From positions 1,881,283 to 1,945,282 of the forward strand of contig FOZF01000001.1 of assembly GCA_900113425.1 (NCBI GenBank): a stretch of 64,000 bases of DNA. Direction: 5' to 3'. The notes beneath the pieces were generated by a model. That model worked only from the letters and a program-made list of their open reading frames with translations. It did no database searches and was not told where the DNA came from. Positions 38,535 to 49,140 of the stretch are shown here, piece after piece. Origin of the DNA: Stenotrophomonas maltophilia (GTDB lineage: Bacteria; Pseudomonadota; Gammaproteobacteria; Xanthomonadales; Xanthomonadaceae). Made by a program: the position numbers and the translations under genes. Position 1 is the stretch's first letter. Every line of letters begins with the position of its first letter.

Positions 38535-39647
38535 TTACAGCACGCCGCGGCGGATCTGGTCGCGCTCGATGCTCTCGAACAGCGCCGTGAAGTTGCCTTC
38601 GCCGAAACCTTCATTGCCCTTGCGCTGGATGATCTCGAAGAAGATCGGGCCGATGCAGTTCTGGGTGAAGATCTGCAGCAGCTTGCGCTGGTGGGTTTCC
38701 GGATCGGCGTCGATCAGGATCTTGTTCTTCGCCAGGCGCGGCACGTCCTCGCCATGGTTCGGCACGCGCTGGTCGATCACGTCGAAGTAGGTCTCCGGCG
38801 TGTCGAGGAAATCCACACCCTGCGCACGCATCGCCTCGACGGTCTCGTAGATGTTCTCGGTGAAGCAGGCGATGTGCTGGATGCCCTCGCCCTTGTAGGC
38901 GTCCAGGTATTCGTTGATCTGGCTCTTCGGATCGGACGATTCGTTGAGCGGAATGCGCACGATGCCGTCCGGCGCGGTCATGGCCTTGGACACCAGGCCG
39001 GTCTTCAGGCCCTTGATGTCGAAGTAGCGGATCTCGCGGAAGTTGAACAGACGCTCGTAGTAGTCCGACCACTGCTGCATGTTGCCGAAGTACAGGTTGT
39101 GGGTCAGGTGGTCGATGAACGTCAGGCCGAAGCCCACCGGATGCTGATCGACGCCGGCGATCGGCTCGTAGTCGCCGTCGTAGATGCTGCCGGCGCTGCC
39201 ATAGCGGTCGACCAGGTACAGCATGCAGTCACCGATGCCCTTGATGACCGGCGCGCCGACCGCCTTGCTGTCCGGCTTGAAGCCGATGGCCTCGGCGCCG
39301 TTGCCCAGTGCGGTCTGGTAGACCTCCTGGCCCGGCTTCTTGAAGCGGATGGCAAAGCCGCAGGCGCAGGGACCGTGCTTCTGGGCGAAGTCGGCAGCGA
39401 ACGAATCCGGGTCTTCGTTGACCAGGAAGTTGACGTCGCCCTGGCGATAGACGGTAATCGGACGCTGCTTGTGCCTGAGCACCGCCGTGAAGCCCATCCT
39501 GCGGAAGTAGTCGTGCAGCTCCTGGCCGCGGCCGGCCGGGGCAGCAAACTCGACGAACTCGAAACCATCGATGCCCATCGGGTTCTCGAAGGTGGTGACC
39601 TGCATGCCCGGATTGGGATGCGAGGAGGGCTGGACTGCGGTATTCAT
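38535..39647 (-). CDS. hppD: 4-Hydroxyphenylpyruvate dioxygenase
   Basis: A 370-residue Fe(II) dioxygenase making homogentisate from 4-hydroxyphenylpyruvate. The 2-His-1-Glu iron site is visible in [23 protein letters not shown] and FFEIIQRKG. The start at 39647 (MNTAVQPSS) is used; the longer frame runs into the divergent regulator. Product feeds hmgA; an unblocked pathway prevents pyomelanin. Confidence 0.97.
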   Translation of the reverse strand: MNTAVQPSSHPNPGMQVTTFENPMGIDGFEFVEFAAPAGRGQELHDYFRRMGFTAVLRHKQRPITVYRQGDVNFLVNEDPDSFAADFAQKHGPCACGFAIRFKKPGQEVYQTALGNGAEAIGFKPDSKAVGAPVIKGIGDCMLYLVDRYGSAGSIYDGDYEPIAGVDQHPVGFGLTFIDHLTHNLYFGNMQQWSDYYERLFNFREIRYFDIKGLKTGLVSKAMTAPDGIVRIPLNESSDPKSQINEYLDAYKGEGIQHIACFTENIYETVEAMRAQGVDFLDTPETYFDVIDQRVPNHGEDVPRLAKNKILIDADPETHQRKLLQIFTQNCIGPIFFEIIQRKGNEGFGEGNFTALFESIERDQIRRGVL

Positions 39648-39740
39648 GGCGGGGCTCCGAATCGGTACCGCATCGGTACAAACCAGGTGCGGGCAGGTAA
39701 CGACCCGGCGAGAATGCAGGGTCTGGACCCAACCCTTATA

Positions 39741-39754
39741 GTTACACTTGAAAC
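39741..39754. promoter_or_regulatory. Dyad GTTnCA-nn-TGnAAC in the hppD-marR gap
   Basis: A 14-base dyad, GTTACACTTGAAAC, in the gap between the divergent hppD and MarR genes. A TATAGT (-10-like, 39737-39742) overlaps its left end. Position and symmetry fit an operator for the adjacent MarR regulator; binding is inferred. Confidence 0.45.
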
Positions 39755-39776
39755 CACCAGCAAGGTGCACCGCAAC

Positions 39777-40271
39777 ATGAGCCCCGCCGATCCCGCTTCG
39801 ACACGCCTGCGTGCATCGCACGTCCTGCTCGACCTGGAACAGTTCCTGCCCTACCGGCTGAGCGTGCTGTCCAACCGGGTCAGCGGCAACATCGCCAAGC
39901 TGTACGGTGATCGCTACGGTCTGGCCATTCCGGAATGGCGGGTCATCACCATCCTGGCGCTGTATCCCGGGTCGTCGGCCAGCGAGGTCTCCGACCGCAC
40001 GGCGATGGACAAGGTGGCGGTCAGCCGCGCGGTGGCGCGCCTGCTCGAGCGCGGCTTCATCAAGCGCGAGACCCATGGCGACGACCGTCGCCGCTCGGTC
40101 CTGGCGCTGTCGGCAGCGGGCTTCGAGGTGTACGAGACCATCGCGCCGCTGGTGATCGAGATCACCCGCAAGCTGATGTCGGTGCTGAGCGAGGAGGAGG
40201 AACAGCTGCTGGAGACGCTGATCCTGCGCCTGGCGGGCGACGGGCTGGAACGGATGGGCGAAGGCGTCTGA
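39777..40271 (+). CDS. MarR-family regulator next to hppD
   Basis: A 164-residue MarR with the winged-helix core EWRVITILALYPGSSASEVSDRTAMDKVAVSRAVARLLERG and the beta wing DDRRRSVLALSAAG. It is divergent from hppD across 129 bases. By neighbourhood it probably represses hppD-hmgA and responds to a tyrosine catabolite; the ligand is not known. Confidence 0.9.
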   Translation: MSPADPASTRLRASHVLLDLEQFLPYRLSVLSNRVSGNIAKLYGDRYGLAIPEWRVITILALYPGSSASEVSDRTAMDKVAVSRAVARLLERGFIKRETHGDDRRRSVLALSAAGFEVYETIAPLVIEITRKLMSVLSEEEEQLLETLILRLAGDGLERMGEGV

Positions 40272-40314
40272 GGCGTGCCGCCGGGGCTCGGCCCCGGTCT
40301 CAGCACAGCACGGT

Positions 40315-41454
40315 TCAGCTCAGGTGCTTGCGCCGCGCATGGATCCACGGCACCGCGAGGGCACCGATCGCGCCACCGGCAAAGCCCAGCGACGCGGCAA
40401 CCGTGGCCGCTTCGACCGCCCCCGGCAGCGCCAGCGCGGCAGCCACCAGCAGCAGGGACGGCACGCCGACGAAGGTGCCGAGGAAGAAATGCCAGCGCGG
40501 CGACCACGTGTTGAGCTGCAGCAGGCTGACCGGCTGCCATGCTTCGCCGGCTGCGTCTTCGGCGATCTTCGCCACCACCTTGCCCAGATCCACCTCGGGC
40601 AGCGCGCGTCCCTGGCGCGCGGCCGCCAGCGCCTCGGCAACGGCGTCCACGGGCGGGAAACCGGACGGCCATGGCACCGGTGCGGGCACGCCGTAGGCCG
40701 TCAACAGCGGCACGCTCAGCCACGGTGCAACCAGTGGACGCATGCGACGGCGACCGTGCACGCACCAGACCTGCGACTGGCCATGGGCGACCACGCTGTA
40801 CAGCGCCAGCTCGGTGGCCGCCGGATAGCCCAGCATGGTCACCCGCGCGGCCAGGCTGTCCTGCCCCACCGCACGCAGGAAGCCCGCGCGGCTGCGCCCC
40901 TCCTGCATCCACGCCACGCCCAGCGCCCCGACCAGAAAGGCTTCGGCCACGTCCCTGCCGCCCGCAGTGGCGCGTTCGTCACTGGCCAGGTACCACGCCA
41001 GCGACTTCGGTTCGGCCACATCCGGCAGTCCCCAACGACTGTCGTCGCCCAGCACATGACGTACCGGCAGACGTGCGGCCGCGGTCTCGCCACGTTCTCC
41101 CGGCTGCAGGAACGGCAGCACGCCCTGGATGAAGGTGGACAGCTCGATGGCACGTACGCCGTTGCCCTGCCATTCCGGCGGCAGCAGGCCGGCCAGCTGG
41201 CCCTGCGACGCCAGCGCATCGAGCCGCGATTTCTGTTCCACCAGCTTCTGCACCGCGCCCTTCAGCACGACGTTGTCAGGCAGTGCGATCTGCGGCAGGC
41301 GATGGTGCGGCGGGGCCGCTTCGGGGGCACCGTCGCCGATGCCGACGTCATCCAGCAGTGCGTCCTGCGCCGGCAGGGTCACGCCCTCGCCAGCACCACC
41401 CTCGCCCAGGCTGCTGGCAGGATCGGGCAATCGTTCGGCGTGGTCGCTGTGCAT
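40315..41454 (-). CDS. Unknown protein with C-terminal membrane segments
   Basis: A 379-residue protein. Residues 1-50 are charged and low-complexity; the middle is soluble with an HVLGDDSRWGLPDV stretch; the last ~80 residues have two hydrophobic helices (FFLGTFVGVPSLLLVAAALALPG and AATVAASLGFAGGAIGALAVP), then a basic tail. I do not recognise the family. The ATG at 41454 has GGAA seven bases upstream; a longer frame starts at 41565. Context gives no clue. Confidence 0.6.
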   Translation of the reverse strand: MHSDHAERLPDPASSLGEGGAGEGVTLPAQDALLDDVGIGDGAPEAAPPHHRLPQIALPDNVVLKGAVQKLVEQKSRLDALASQGQLAGLLPPEWQGNGVRAIELSTFIQGVLPFLQPGERGETAAARLPVRHVLGDDSRWGLPDVAEPKSLAWYLASDERATAGGRDVAEAFLVGALGVAWMQEGRSRAGFLRAVGQDSLAARVTMLGYPAATELALYSVVAHGQSQVWCVHGRRRMRPLVAPWLSVPLLTAYGVPAPVPWPSGFPPVDAVAEALAAARQGRALPEVDLGKVVAKIAEDAAGEAWQPVSLLQLNTWSPRWHFFLGTFVGVPSLLLVAAALALPGAVEAATVAASLGFAGGAIGALAVPWIHARRKHLS

Positions 41455-41565
41455 GGGCGTTCCGGCAGGATGCGTCGACGTCGAGTCGACCGGGAGCCTT
41501 GCCGGTAACGGCGTGCGTGCGATGAAATTGAGGGGGCGATGCTGGGAATGTGACGGCGCGCGCAT

Positions 41566-41589
41566 CCGCCGGGCATGGCCCGGCGCTAC
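41566..41589 (-). repeat. SMAG/REP palindrome overlapping a stop codon
   Basis: Full-length unit in minus orientation. Its GTAG end supplies the TAG stop (41588-41586) of the thioredoxin-like lipoprotein gene, so the repeat defines that gene's C-terminus. Confidence 0.85.
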
Positions 41590-42185
41590 CGATCAGGCGC
41601 CCACTGCTTGAGGAAGGCCATCACCTGCGCCGGCAGGTAGGTCTCGCCCCTGCGCATTGCCGTCGTGGCCTGCGGAGCCAGCAGGGTGCCATCTGCGTCG
41701 AGCACCAGCAGGTAGGGGTAGTCGCGGCCCATCTCCGGGAACTGGCCGAGGAAAGCGCTGTTGGGCTTCTCGTCGCTCTCGTTGACCTTCACCCACACGT
41801 AGTGGGCATCGCGGAAACGGCGCAGGTCGCCATCCCCCTCCACGATCTGGTCCAGCGCATGACAGCGGTCGCAGCCGGCGTTGCCGACCTCGAGGATGAT
41901 GCGTTTCTTGCCACGCTGGGCTTCCACCTTGGCGGTGGCCAGATCGTCGGCGGGGTCGCGGGCCGGGTCGAACTGTGCGCCGAGCCCGGCGATGGCGGCG
42001 ATATCCGCCGCCACCGGGGTGTTGCCCGAGGCCACCGGTTCGCTGGGGTCAGCGACCGGTGGCTCGGTGGGACGGGTATCCACTGGCTGCGTCGGCCCGG
42101 TGGCGGCGGGCGGCGGGGGCTGCGAACACGCGCCGATCAGCGCCGCACAGACCACCCCCATCGCACCACCGAGCTTCGTACGCAT
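41586..42185 (-). CDS. Thioredoxin-fold lipoprotein
   Basis: A 199-residue protein: signal peptide with lipobox Cys20 (LIGAC), a Pro/Thr-rich linker (~21-55), and a thioredoxin-like domain with a CxxC site (Cys105-Cys108 in GNAGCDRCHAL) and the cis-Pro turn YPYLLVLDADG. It resembles DUF255/thioredoxin_7 proteins. A periplasmic thiol-disulfide role is likely, with partners unknown. The stop codon lies within a SMAG repeat. It is 16 bases downstream of dtpT on the same strand. Confidence 0.85.
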   Translation of the reverse strand: MRTKLGGAMGVVCAALIGACSQPPPPAATGPTQPVDTRPTEPPVADPSEPVASGNTPVAADIAAIAGLGAQFDPARDPADDLATAKVEAQRGKKRIILEVGNAGCDRCHALDQIVEGDGDLRRFRDAHYVWVKVNESDEKPNSAFLGQFPEMGRDYPYLLVLDADGTLLAPQATTAMRRGETYLPAQVMAFLKQWAPDR

Positions 42186-42201
42186 GCCAGCTACCCTCTC
42201 A

Positions 42202-43701
<1,500 letters not shown>

Positions 43702-43880
43702 GCGGGATTCCTGGTTCGGTGGATGACGAGCACGTCCGATGTGCAATGGAGCAACGCGCGAGGATCACCGACTTGTGGCGTTCACGTCAAATACACGCCG
43801 TTTGAGGCAGGTGGCCGCCTGCTCGCTGAACTTGCATCTGAAACGATCCAGCCGCCGGCCGGGATCAGGATGAATGGGGA

Positions 43881-44756
43881 TCAGCCCAGTTCCGGCGGGG
43901 GCGCAGCCTGCAGCGTGGTCCGCACCTGGAACAGCTCGGGGAAGAAGGTCAGCTCCAGCGCCTGGCGCAGGAAGCCGACCCCGGACGAGCCCCCGGTACC
44001 GCGCTTGAAGCCGATCACCCGCATCACCGTACGCATGTGGCGGAACCGCCAGAGCTGGAAGGCCGTCTCCAGGTCCACCAGGTCCTCGCACAGCGAATAC
44101 TCGCGCCAGTAGCGGTCGGTGTCCTGGTAGATGCGCTCGAAGACCGGCTGCAGGGCTTCGTCGGCCACATGCGGCTGGGTCCAGTCGTGGGTCTCGTACA
44201 TCGCCGGCACGGCGTGGCCGAAGCGGGCCAGGTACTTCAGGAACTCCTCGTACAGGCTGGGCGCCTCCAGCACGCTCCGCAGCTGCGCCTGCCCGGCCGG
44301 ATCATGCTCGAACACCTGCAGCATCTGCGCGTTCTTGTTGCCCAGCAGGAACTCGATGTAGCGGTACTGCAGCGACTGGAAGCCCGAGGAAGGCCCCAGC
44401 ACGTCGCGGAAGCCCATGTACTCGGACGGGGTCAGGGTTTCCAGCACCGACCACTGCTCGGTGAGCTGGCGCAGTACCTGCTTGCTGCGGGCCAGCACCT
44501 TGCGGCACTGCCAGACTTCATCGCGCTGCAGGAAGCCGATCGCCGCGCCAAGCTCGTGCCCCAGCAGCTTCAACCACAGCTCCGACGTCTGGTGCTGGAT
44601 GATGAAGAGCATCTCGTCGTGGTGCGGCGGGTTGGACAGCGGCTGCTGGGCACTGAGCAGCTGGTCCAGCCGCAGGTAGCCGCCGTAGGTCAGCCGGCCG
44701 TGCAGGTCGGTGTGGATGCCGGCTTCGAGATCGCGTTGGTTGTTGTCGACGGACAT
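43881..44756 (-). CDS. kynA: Tryptophan 2,3-dioxygenase
   Basis: A 291-residue haem dioxygenase opening the tryptophan ring to N-formylkynurenine. Substrate and haem-site segments are [37 protein letters not shown] (proximal His) and [12 protein letters not shown]. The start at 44756 (MSVDNNQRD) is used. Other kynurenine-pathway genes are not in the window. Confidence 0.96.
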   Translation of the reverse strand: MSVDNNQRDLEAGIHTDLHGRLTYGGYLRLDQLLSAQQPLSNPPHHDEMLFIIQHQTSELWLKLLGHELGAAIGFLQRDEVWQCRKVLARSKQVLRQLTEQWSVLETLTPSEYMGFRDVLGPSSGFQSLQYRYIEFLLGNKNAQMLQVFEHDPAGQAQLRSVLEAPSLYEEFLKYLARFGHAVPAMYETHDWTQPHVADEALQPVFERIYQDTDRYWREYSLCEDLVDLETAFQLWRFRHMRTVMRVIGFKRGTGGSSGVGFLRQALELTFFPELFQVRTTLQAAPPPELG

Positions 44757-45091
44757 GGGCGGGACCAGATCGGGGGCGGCAAGGGTAGCGCGTTGCCGCC
44801 GCGCTGGCAGCCGGAGGATCCATACCGGGCCGTGCGGTGGGCCGTGGATCACCCGGCGATGGCGGGCCCGCGCGTGGAACCGTTTGCGACGTTGCACCGG
44901 CAGTCAGCCGGAGGCGTATTCTGATGCTATGCAGCAACGACTGAATACGTTGTTGTTATTGGCCCTCCACCCGCCGGCAGGGGTACAACGGGGAATCGCC
45001 GTGTTGCGCCGCAGGAAGGCTATTTCGTACGCGTTCCTTAACATGGCGATTCATATCATTTGTAACTTCTCTGTCGAAGGTGCAGTACGCG
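44757..45091. other. Divergent gap between kynA and the E1-alpha gene
   Basis: No supported gene. The last ~100 bases turn AT-rich (CCTTAACATGG, GATTCATATCATTTGTAAC), suggesting promoter DNA for the dehydrogenase operon, but no clear -35 was found. A short frame from 44929 (about 59 residues, Leu- and Arg-rich) has no ribosome site or recognisable family and is not called. Confidence 0.5.
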
Positions 45092-46174
45092 ATGACGGTT
45101 GCCGCTGAATTCAAGATCGAATACCTGCAGTACCTGGATGCGGACGGCACGCTCGTCCGCAACGACCTGCCCGAATCCCTGAAGGATCCGCGCGTCCTGG
45201 TGCCGCTGTTCAAGCAGATGCTGTACGTACGCACGTTCGACAGCAAATCCATCGCCCTGCAGCGCACCGGCAAGCTGGGTACCTACGCCGCCTGCCTGGG
45301 TCACGAGGCGGCGCACGTGGGCATCGGCGCCGGCATGCGCGAAGGCGACGTGCTCGGCCCGAGCTACCGCGAGTATGGCGCGATGTTCATGCGTGGCGTG
45401 CGCCCGTACGACGTGCTGATGTACTGGGGCGGCGACGAGCGCGGCAACGACTTCACCGGCAATGCGGTGAAGGACTTCCCGTTCTGCGTGCCGATTTCCA
45501 CGCAGTGCCTGCACGCTGCGGGCGCCGCGCTGAAGTTCAAGCTCAACAACGAGCAGCAGGTCGCGGTGGCGGTGTGTGGCGATGGCGGCAGCTCGAAGAC
45601 CGACTTCTATGCCGCGCTGAACTCTGCCGGTGCCTACAAGCTGCCGCTGATCCTGTGCATCGTCAACAACGGCTGGGCCATCTCGGTGCCACGCTCGGCG
45701 CAGACCGGCGCCGAAACGCTGGCACAGAAGGGCCTGGCCGGCGGCCTGCACTGCCTGCAGGTGGACGGCAACGATCTGATCGCGGTGCTGGCGGCGATGG
45801 AACAGGCGCGCGAGCGCGGCCTCGCCGGCGAAGGCGGCACCGTGCTGGAACTGATGACCTACCGCCTGTCCGACCACACCACCGCCGACGACGCGCGCCG
45901 CTACCGCGACGACGCCGAAGTGAAGGATGCCTGGACCCGTGAGCCGATGCTGCGCCTGCGCAAGTACCTCACCGCCCAGGGCGTGTGGAGCGAGGACGAA
46001 GAAAAGGCCTGGGTGGAGCAGTGTGGCGCCAGGGTCGACGAGGAAGTGAACCAGTACCTCAATACCCCGGTGCAGCCGGTCGAGGCGATGTTCGACTACC
46101 TGTATGCCGATCCGCCGCCGGATCTTCTGGCCCAGCGCGCGGCCGCCATTGCCCTGGAGCAGCGCCATGGATGA
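45092..46174 (+). CDS. pdhA: 2-Oxoacid (pyruvate) dehydrogenase E1 subunit alpha
   Basis: A 360-residue thiamine-diphosphate enzyme subunit of the alpha2beta2 E1 type. It shows GKLGTYAACLGHEAAHVG and the TPP motif from GDGGSSKTDFY to CIVNNGW (GDG...NN), then SDHTTADDARRYR at the phosphorylation-loop position. It decarboxylates a 2-oxoacid and passes the acyl group to E2. Pyruvate is the usual annotation; a branched-chain oxoacid is not excluded. ATG 45092 is chosen; GTG 45080 is also in frame. Confidence 0.9.
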   Translation: MTVAAEFKIEYLQYLDADGTLVRNDLPESLKDPRVLVPLFKQMLYVRTFDSKSIALQRTGKLGTYAACLGHEAAHVGIGAGMREGDVLGPSYREYGAMFMRGVRPYDVLMYWGGDERGNDFTGNAVKDFPFCVPISTQCLHAAGAALKFKLNNEQQVAVAVCGDGGSSKTDFYAALNSAGAYKLPLILCIVNNGWAISVPRSAQTGAETLAQKGLAGGLHCLQVDGNDLIAVLAAMEQARERGLAGEGGTVLELMTYRLSDHTTADDARRYRDDAEVKDAWTREPMLRLRKYLTAQGVWSEDEEKAWVEQCGARVDEEVNQYLNTPVQPVEAMFDYLYADPPPDLLAQRAAAIALEQRHG

Positions 46175-47234
46175 CATCAAGACGGGCGCTTCCGCTTCCC
46201 AGGCCAATGCCGCCGACAGTGCTGCTGTCGCCGGTGGAGACATCGCAATGACCGCTACCCCCATCACCCTGATCGAAGCCATCACCCAGGCGCTGGCCTG
46301 GGAGCTGGAACACGACCCGTCGGTGCTGGTGCTGGGCGAGGACGTGGGCGTCAACGGCGGGGTGTTCCGCGCCACCGCCGGCCTGCAGCAGCGCTTCGGT
46401 TCGCAGCGCATCCTCGACACCCCGCTGGATGAAACCACCATCGCCGGCCTCACCGTCGGCCTGGCCGCGCAGGGCATGAAGCCGGTGGCCGAAGCCCAGT
46501 TCGATGGCTTCGTCTACCCGATGGTCGACCACATCATCTGCCACGCCGCACGCCTGCGTACCCGTACCCGTGGCCGCCTGCACTGCCCGATGGTGCTGCG
46601 CGTGCCGTGGGGCGGTGGCATCCGTGCGCCGGAACACCACAGCGAAGCCAACGAATCGATCTTCACCAACGTGCCGGGCCTGCGCGTGGTGCTGCCGTCC
46701 AGCCCGCAGCGCGCCTATGGCCTGCTGCTGGCCGCCATGCGCGATCCCGATCCGGTGATCTACATGGAGCCCAAGCGCATCTACCGCCAGTACAAGGAAG
46801 TGGTCGTCAACGACGGCGAAGCCCTGCCGCTGGACGTGTGCTTCGTGCTGCGCGACGGCACCGACGTGACCCTGGTCGCCTGGGGTGCGCAGGTGAAGGA
46901 AGCGCTGGAAGCGGCCGACAAGCTGGCTGGCGAGGGCATCAGTGCCGAAGTCATCGACGTGGCCACGCTGCGTCCGCTGGACTTCGCCACCATCGCCGAG
47001 TCGGTGTCCAAGACCGGTCGCTGCGTGATCGTGCAGGAGGCCCCGAAGACCGCGGGCTTCGGCGCGGAGATCGCCGCGCGCCTGGCCGAGGAATCGATGT
47101 ATGACCTGCTGGCCCCGGTCGAGCGCGTTACCGGCTACGACACCCACATTCCGCTGTTCCGCCTGGAGATGAAGTACCTGCCGAGCGTGGACCGGATCGT
47201 GACCGCGGCCAAGCGCGCGGTGGCGGCAGGCTGA
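46167..47234 (+). CDS. pdhB: 2-Oxoacid dehydrogenase E1 subunit beta
   Basis: A 355-residue E1 beta subunit with LGEDVGVNGGVFRATAGL, DTPLDETTIAGLTVGLA, VPWGGGIRAPEHHSE and VEVIDVATLRPLD-type segments. The ATG at 46167 overlaps the E1-alpha stop by eight bases and has GGAGC upstream; a second ATG at 46248 with GGAG upstream (MTATPITLIEA) would remove a 27-residue low-complexity lead and may be the true start. Forms the alpha2beta2 E1 with the preceding product. Confidence 0.9.
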   Translation: MDDIKTGASASQANAADSAAVAGGDIAMTATPITLIEAITQALAWELEHDPSVLVLGEDVGVNGGVFRATAGLQQRFGSQRILDTPLDETTIAGLTVGLAAQGMKPVAEAQFDGFVYPMVDHIICHAARLRTRTRGRLHCPMVLRVPWGGGIRAPEHHSEANESIFTNVPGLRVVLPSSPQRAYGLLLAAMRDPDPVIYMEPKRIYRQYKEVVVNDGEALPLDVCFVLRDGTDVTLVAWGAQVKEALEAADKLAGEGISAEVIDVATLRPLDFATIAESVSKTGRCVIVQEAPKTAGFGAEIAARLAEESMYDLLAPVERVTGYDTHIPLFRLEMKYLPSVDRIVTAAKRAVAAG

Positions 47235-47235
47235 C

Positions 47236-47589
47236 ATGCGGGCCCGCCTGCTTGGGGCTTACCGCAGCCAGTATCCCAACCCGCTCCGGTTCCGCACCGG
47301 CCAGATCGTCGAAGTAGGCGTACGTGACGAGGAATGGCCGGCGTTTGCCTGGGTACGCACCAGCGATGGACGCGCCGGCTGGGCGCCCGTCGCCTGGCTG
47401 CAACTGCTGGACGACGGTCGCGCGGAAGCCCTGCGCGATTACGACGCCCGCGAGCTGGATGTGGAAAGCGGCGAGATGGTCAAGCTGCATCACGAACACG
47501 GCGGATGGTGGTGGTCCGAGCGCGCCAATGGTGCGACGGGCTGGCTGCCGGCCCGCGAACTGGAACTGCTGGAAGAGAACTGCAAATGA
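47236..47589 (+). CDS. Small protein with two SH3-like domains
   Basis: A 117-residue protein with two SH3-type folds: first ~1-55 (ARLLGAYRSQYPNPLRF, GWAPVAWLQLL) and second ~62-115 (ALRDYDARELDVESGE, GGWWWSERANGATGWLP). The ALRDYDA start and GWLP end are classic eukaryotic-type SH3 landmarks. Cytosolic; no signal peptide. It lies one base after the E1-beta stop and overlaps the E2 start by four bases, so it is an integral operon member. A role in assembly or tethering of the complex is inference. Confidence 0.88.
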   Translation: MRARLLGAYRSQYPNPLRFRTGQIVEVGVRDEEWPAFAWVRTSDGRAGWAPVAWLQLLDDGRAEALRDYDARELDVESGEMVKLHHEHGGWWWSERANGATGWLPARELELLEENCK

Positions 47590-48971
47590 GCCAGACCAAG
47601 AATTTCAACCTGCCCGACCTGGGCGAAGGCCTGCCGGACGCGACCATCGTCGAGTGGTTCGTGAAGGAAGGCGATGTGATCAAGCTGGACGAGCCGCTGG
47701 TGTCGATGGAGACCGCCAAGGCCGTGGTGGAAGTGCCCTCGCCGGTCTCCGGCAAGGTGCTGAAGCTGTCCGGTGCGGCCGGCGACATCATTCCGACCGG
47801 CTCGGTGCTGGCCAGCTTCGAGATCGACCCGAACCTGCCGCAGCGTGCCGATGGCCAGGACACCGGCCACAGCCACGGCCATGCGCCGGCACCGGCTGCG
47901 GCCGCGGCACCGACCCCGCCGCCGCTGCCGACTCCGGCGCCGGCCGCCGCCGAGGACGTCAAGGCCGAGCGCGATGACGCCGGCACGGTGGTCGGCGCGA
48001 TGCAGAGCTCCAATGCCGTGCACACCGAGCAGGCGCTGGCCGTCGGTGGCGTCAAGGCCGTACCGGCGGTGCGTGCGATGGCCCGCAAGCTGGGCGTGGA
48101 CCTGAGCCGCGTGCGCGCCACCGGCAGCGATGGCGCGGTGACCATGGCCGACGTCAAGCAGGCCGCCGCCAACGGCACCGCCAAGCTCGGCGCCGCGCCG
48201 GCACCGGCTGCCGCTGCGGCCTATGCCGCGCCGGCCCCGGCGCAGGTGTCTGCGCCGGTACAGAACGAAGCCCGCACCCCCTTGTCTGCGGCCGGCAAGC
48301 CGATGCGCACGCAGCCGCCGGGCGTGGTCGCCAAGGGCCAGCCGGAACCGCTGAAGGGCGTGCGCCGCAACATGGCGCGGGTGATGGCCGATGCGCACAG
48401 CAAGGTTGTACCGACCACGCTCAACGACGACGCCGACATCCATGCCTGGCTGCCCGGCAACGACGTCACCGCCCGCCTGGTGCGTGCCATCGTGGTTGCC
48501 GCGCAGAAGGTGCCGGCGATGAACGCCTGGTTCGATGGTGAAGCGCTGACCCGCACCCTGCACGCGCAGGTGGACATCGGCATCGCCGTGGACACCGACG
48601 ACGGCCTGTTCGTGCCGGCCCTGCGCAACGCCGACATGCTGGATGCCCGTGGCATCCGCGAGGGCGTGAACCGCCTGCGTGAGCAGGTGGAAGCGCGCTC
48701 GATCGCGGCATCGGAACTGAGTGGCTACACCATCTCGCTGTCCAACTTCGGCATGTTCGCCGGCCGCTACGCGACCCCGGTCGTGGTGCCGCCGTGCGTG
48801 GCCATCGTCGGTGCCGGCCGTGCCCGCCATCAGATGACCCCGGTGATGGGCGGCGTGGAAGCGCACAAGGTGATCCCGCTGTCGGTCACCTTCGACCACC
48901 GCGCGGCTACCGGCGGCGAAGCCGCCCGCTTCCTGCGCGCGATGATGGACGATCTGGCCCTGGCCAGCTGA
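47586..48971 (+). CDS. Dihydrolipoyl acyltransferase E2
   Basis: A 461-residue E2: lipoyl domain (~1-80) with the lipoyl-Lys in METAKAVVEVPS, a Pro/Ala linker, a peripheral-subunit-binding domain (PAVRAMARKLGVDLSRVRATG), a second Pro/Ala linker, and the catalytic domain (~255-461). The active-site motif reads TFDHRAATGGEAARF, so His is kept but the Asp of the usual HRxxDG is Thr. E3 is not encoded here. A terminator follows. Confidence 0.92.
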   Translation: MSQTKNFNLPDLGEGLPDATIVEWFVKEGDVIKLDEPLVSMETAKAVVEVPSPVSGKVLKLSGAAGDIIPTGSVLASFEIDPNLPQRADGQDTGHSHGHAPAPAAAAAPTPPPLPTPAPAAAEDVKAERDDAGTVVGAMQSSNAVHTEQALAVGGVKAVPAVRAMARKLGVDLSRVRATGSDGAVTMADVKQAAANGTAKLGAAPAPAAAAAYAAPAPAQVSAPVQNEARTPLSAAGKPMRTQPPGVVAKGQPEPLKGVRRNMARVMADAHSKVVPTTLNDDADIHAWLPGNDVTARLVRAIVVAAQKVPAMNAWFDGEALTRTLHAQVDIGIAVDTDDGLFVPALRNADMLDARGIREGVNRLREQVEARSIAASELSGYTISLSNFGMFAGRYATPVVVPPCVAIVGAGRARHQMTPVMGGVEAHKVIPLSVTFDHRAATGGEAARFLRAMMDDLALAS

Positions 48972-48990
48972 TCGACCACCACCTCTGAAA

Positions 48991-49028
48991 CACAAGAGGC
49001 GCCGGGCAATGCCCGGCGTTTTCTTGTG
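48991..49028 (+). terminator. Terminator of the 2-oxoacid dehydrogenase operon
   Basis: Stem CGCCGGGC/GCCCGGCG (49000-49007, 49011-49018) with an AAT loop and TTTT; outer arms CACAAGA (48991) and TCTTGTG (49022) extend it. The core resembles a SMAG stem that has become a terminator. Confidence 0.8.
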
Positions 49029-49140
49029 CGCGTTCTGCGGTAGAGCCGATTCATGCCCGGCTGCCGCTTGCAGGTCAACCGAAGGTGGGCGGAACCACAT
49101 CCGGGAACAGGGGAACCGGCAGGTACCGGCTCCCCTCATT

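Noticed and set aside
44929..45108. Short Leu/Arg-rich frame (~59 aa) upstream of the E1-alpha gene
   Set aside because: No ribosome-binding site, no recognisable family, and it overlaps the start of a well-supported gene.
49000..49018. GCCGGGCAATGCCCGGC counted as another SMAG unit
   Set aside because: It lacks the GTAG head and is followed by TTTT with outer arms, so it is better called a terminator.
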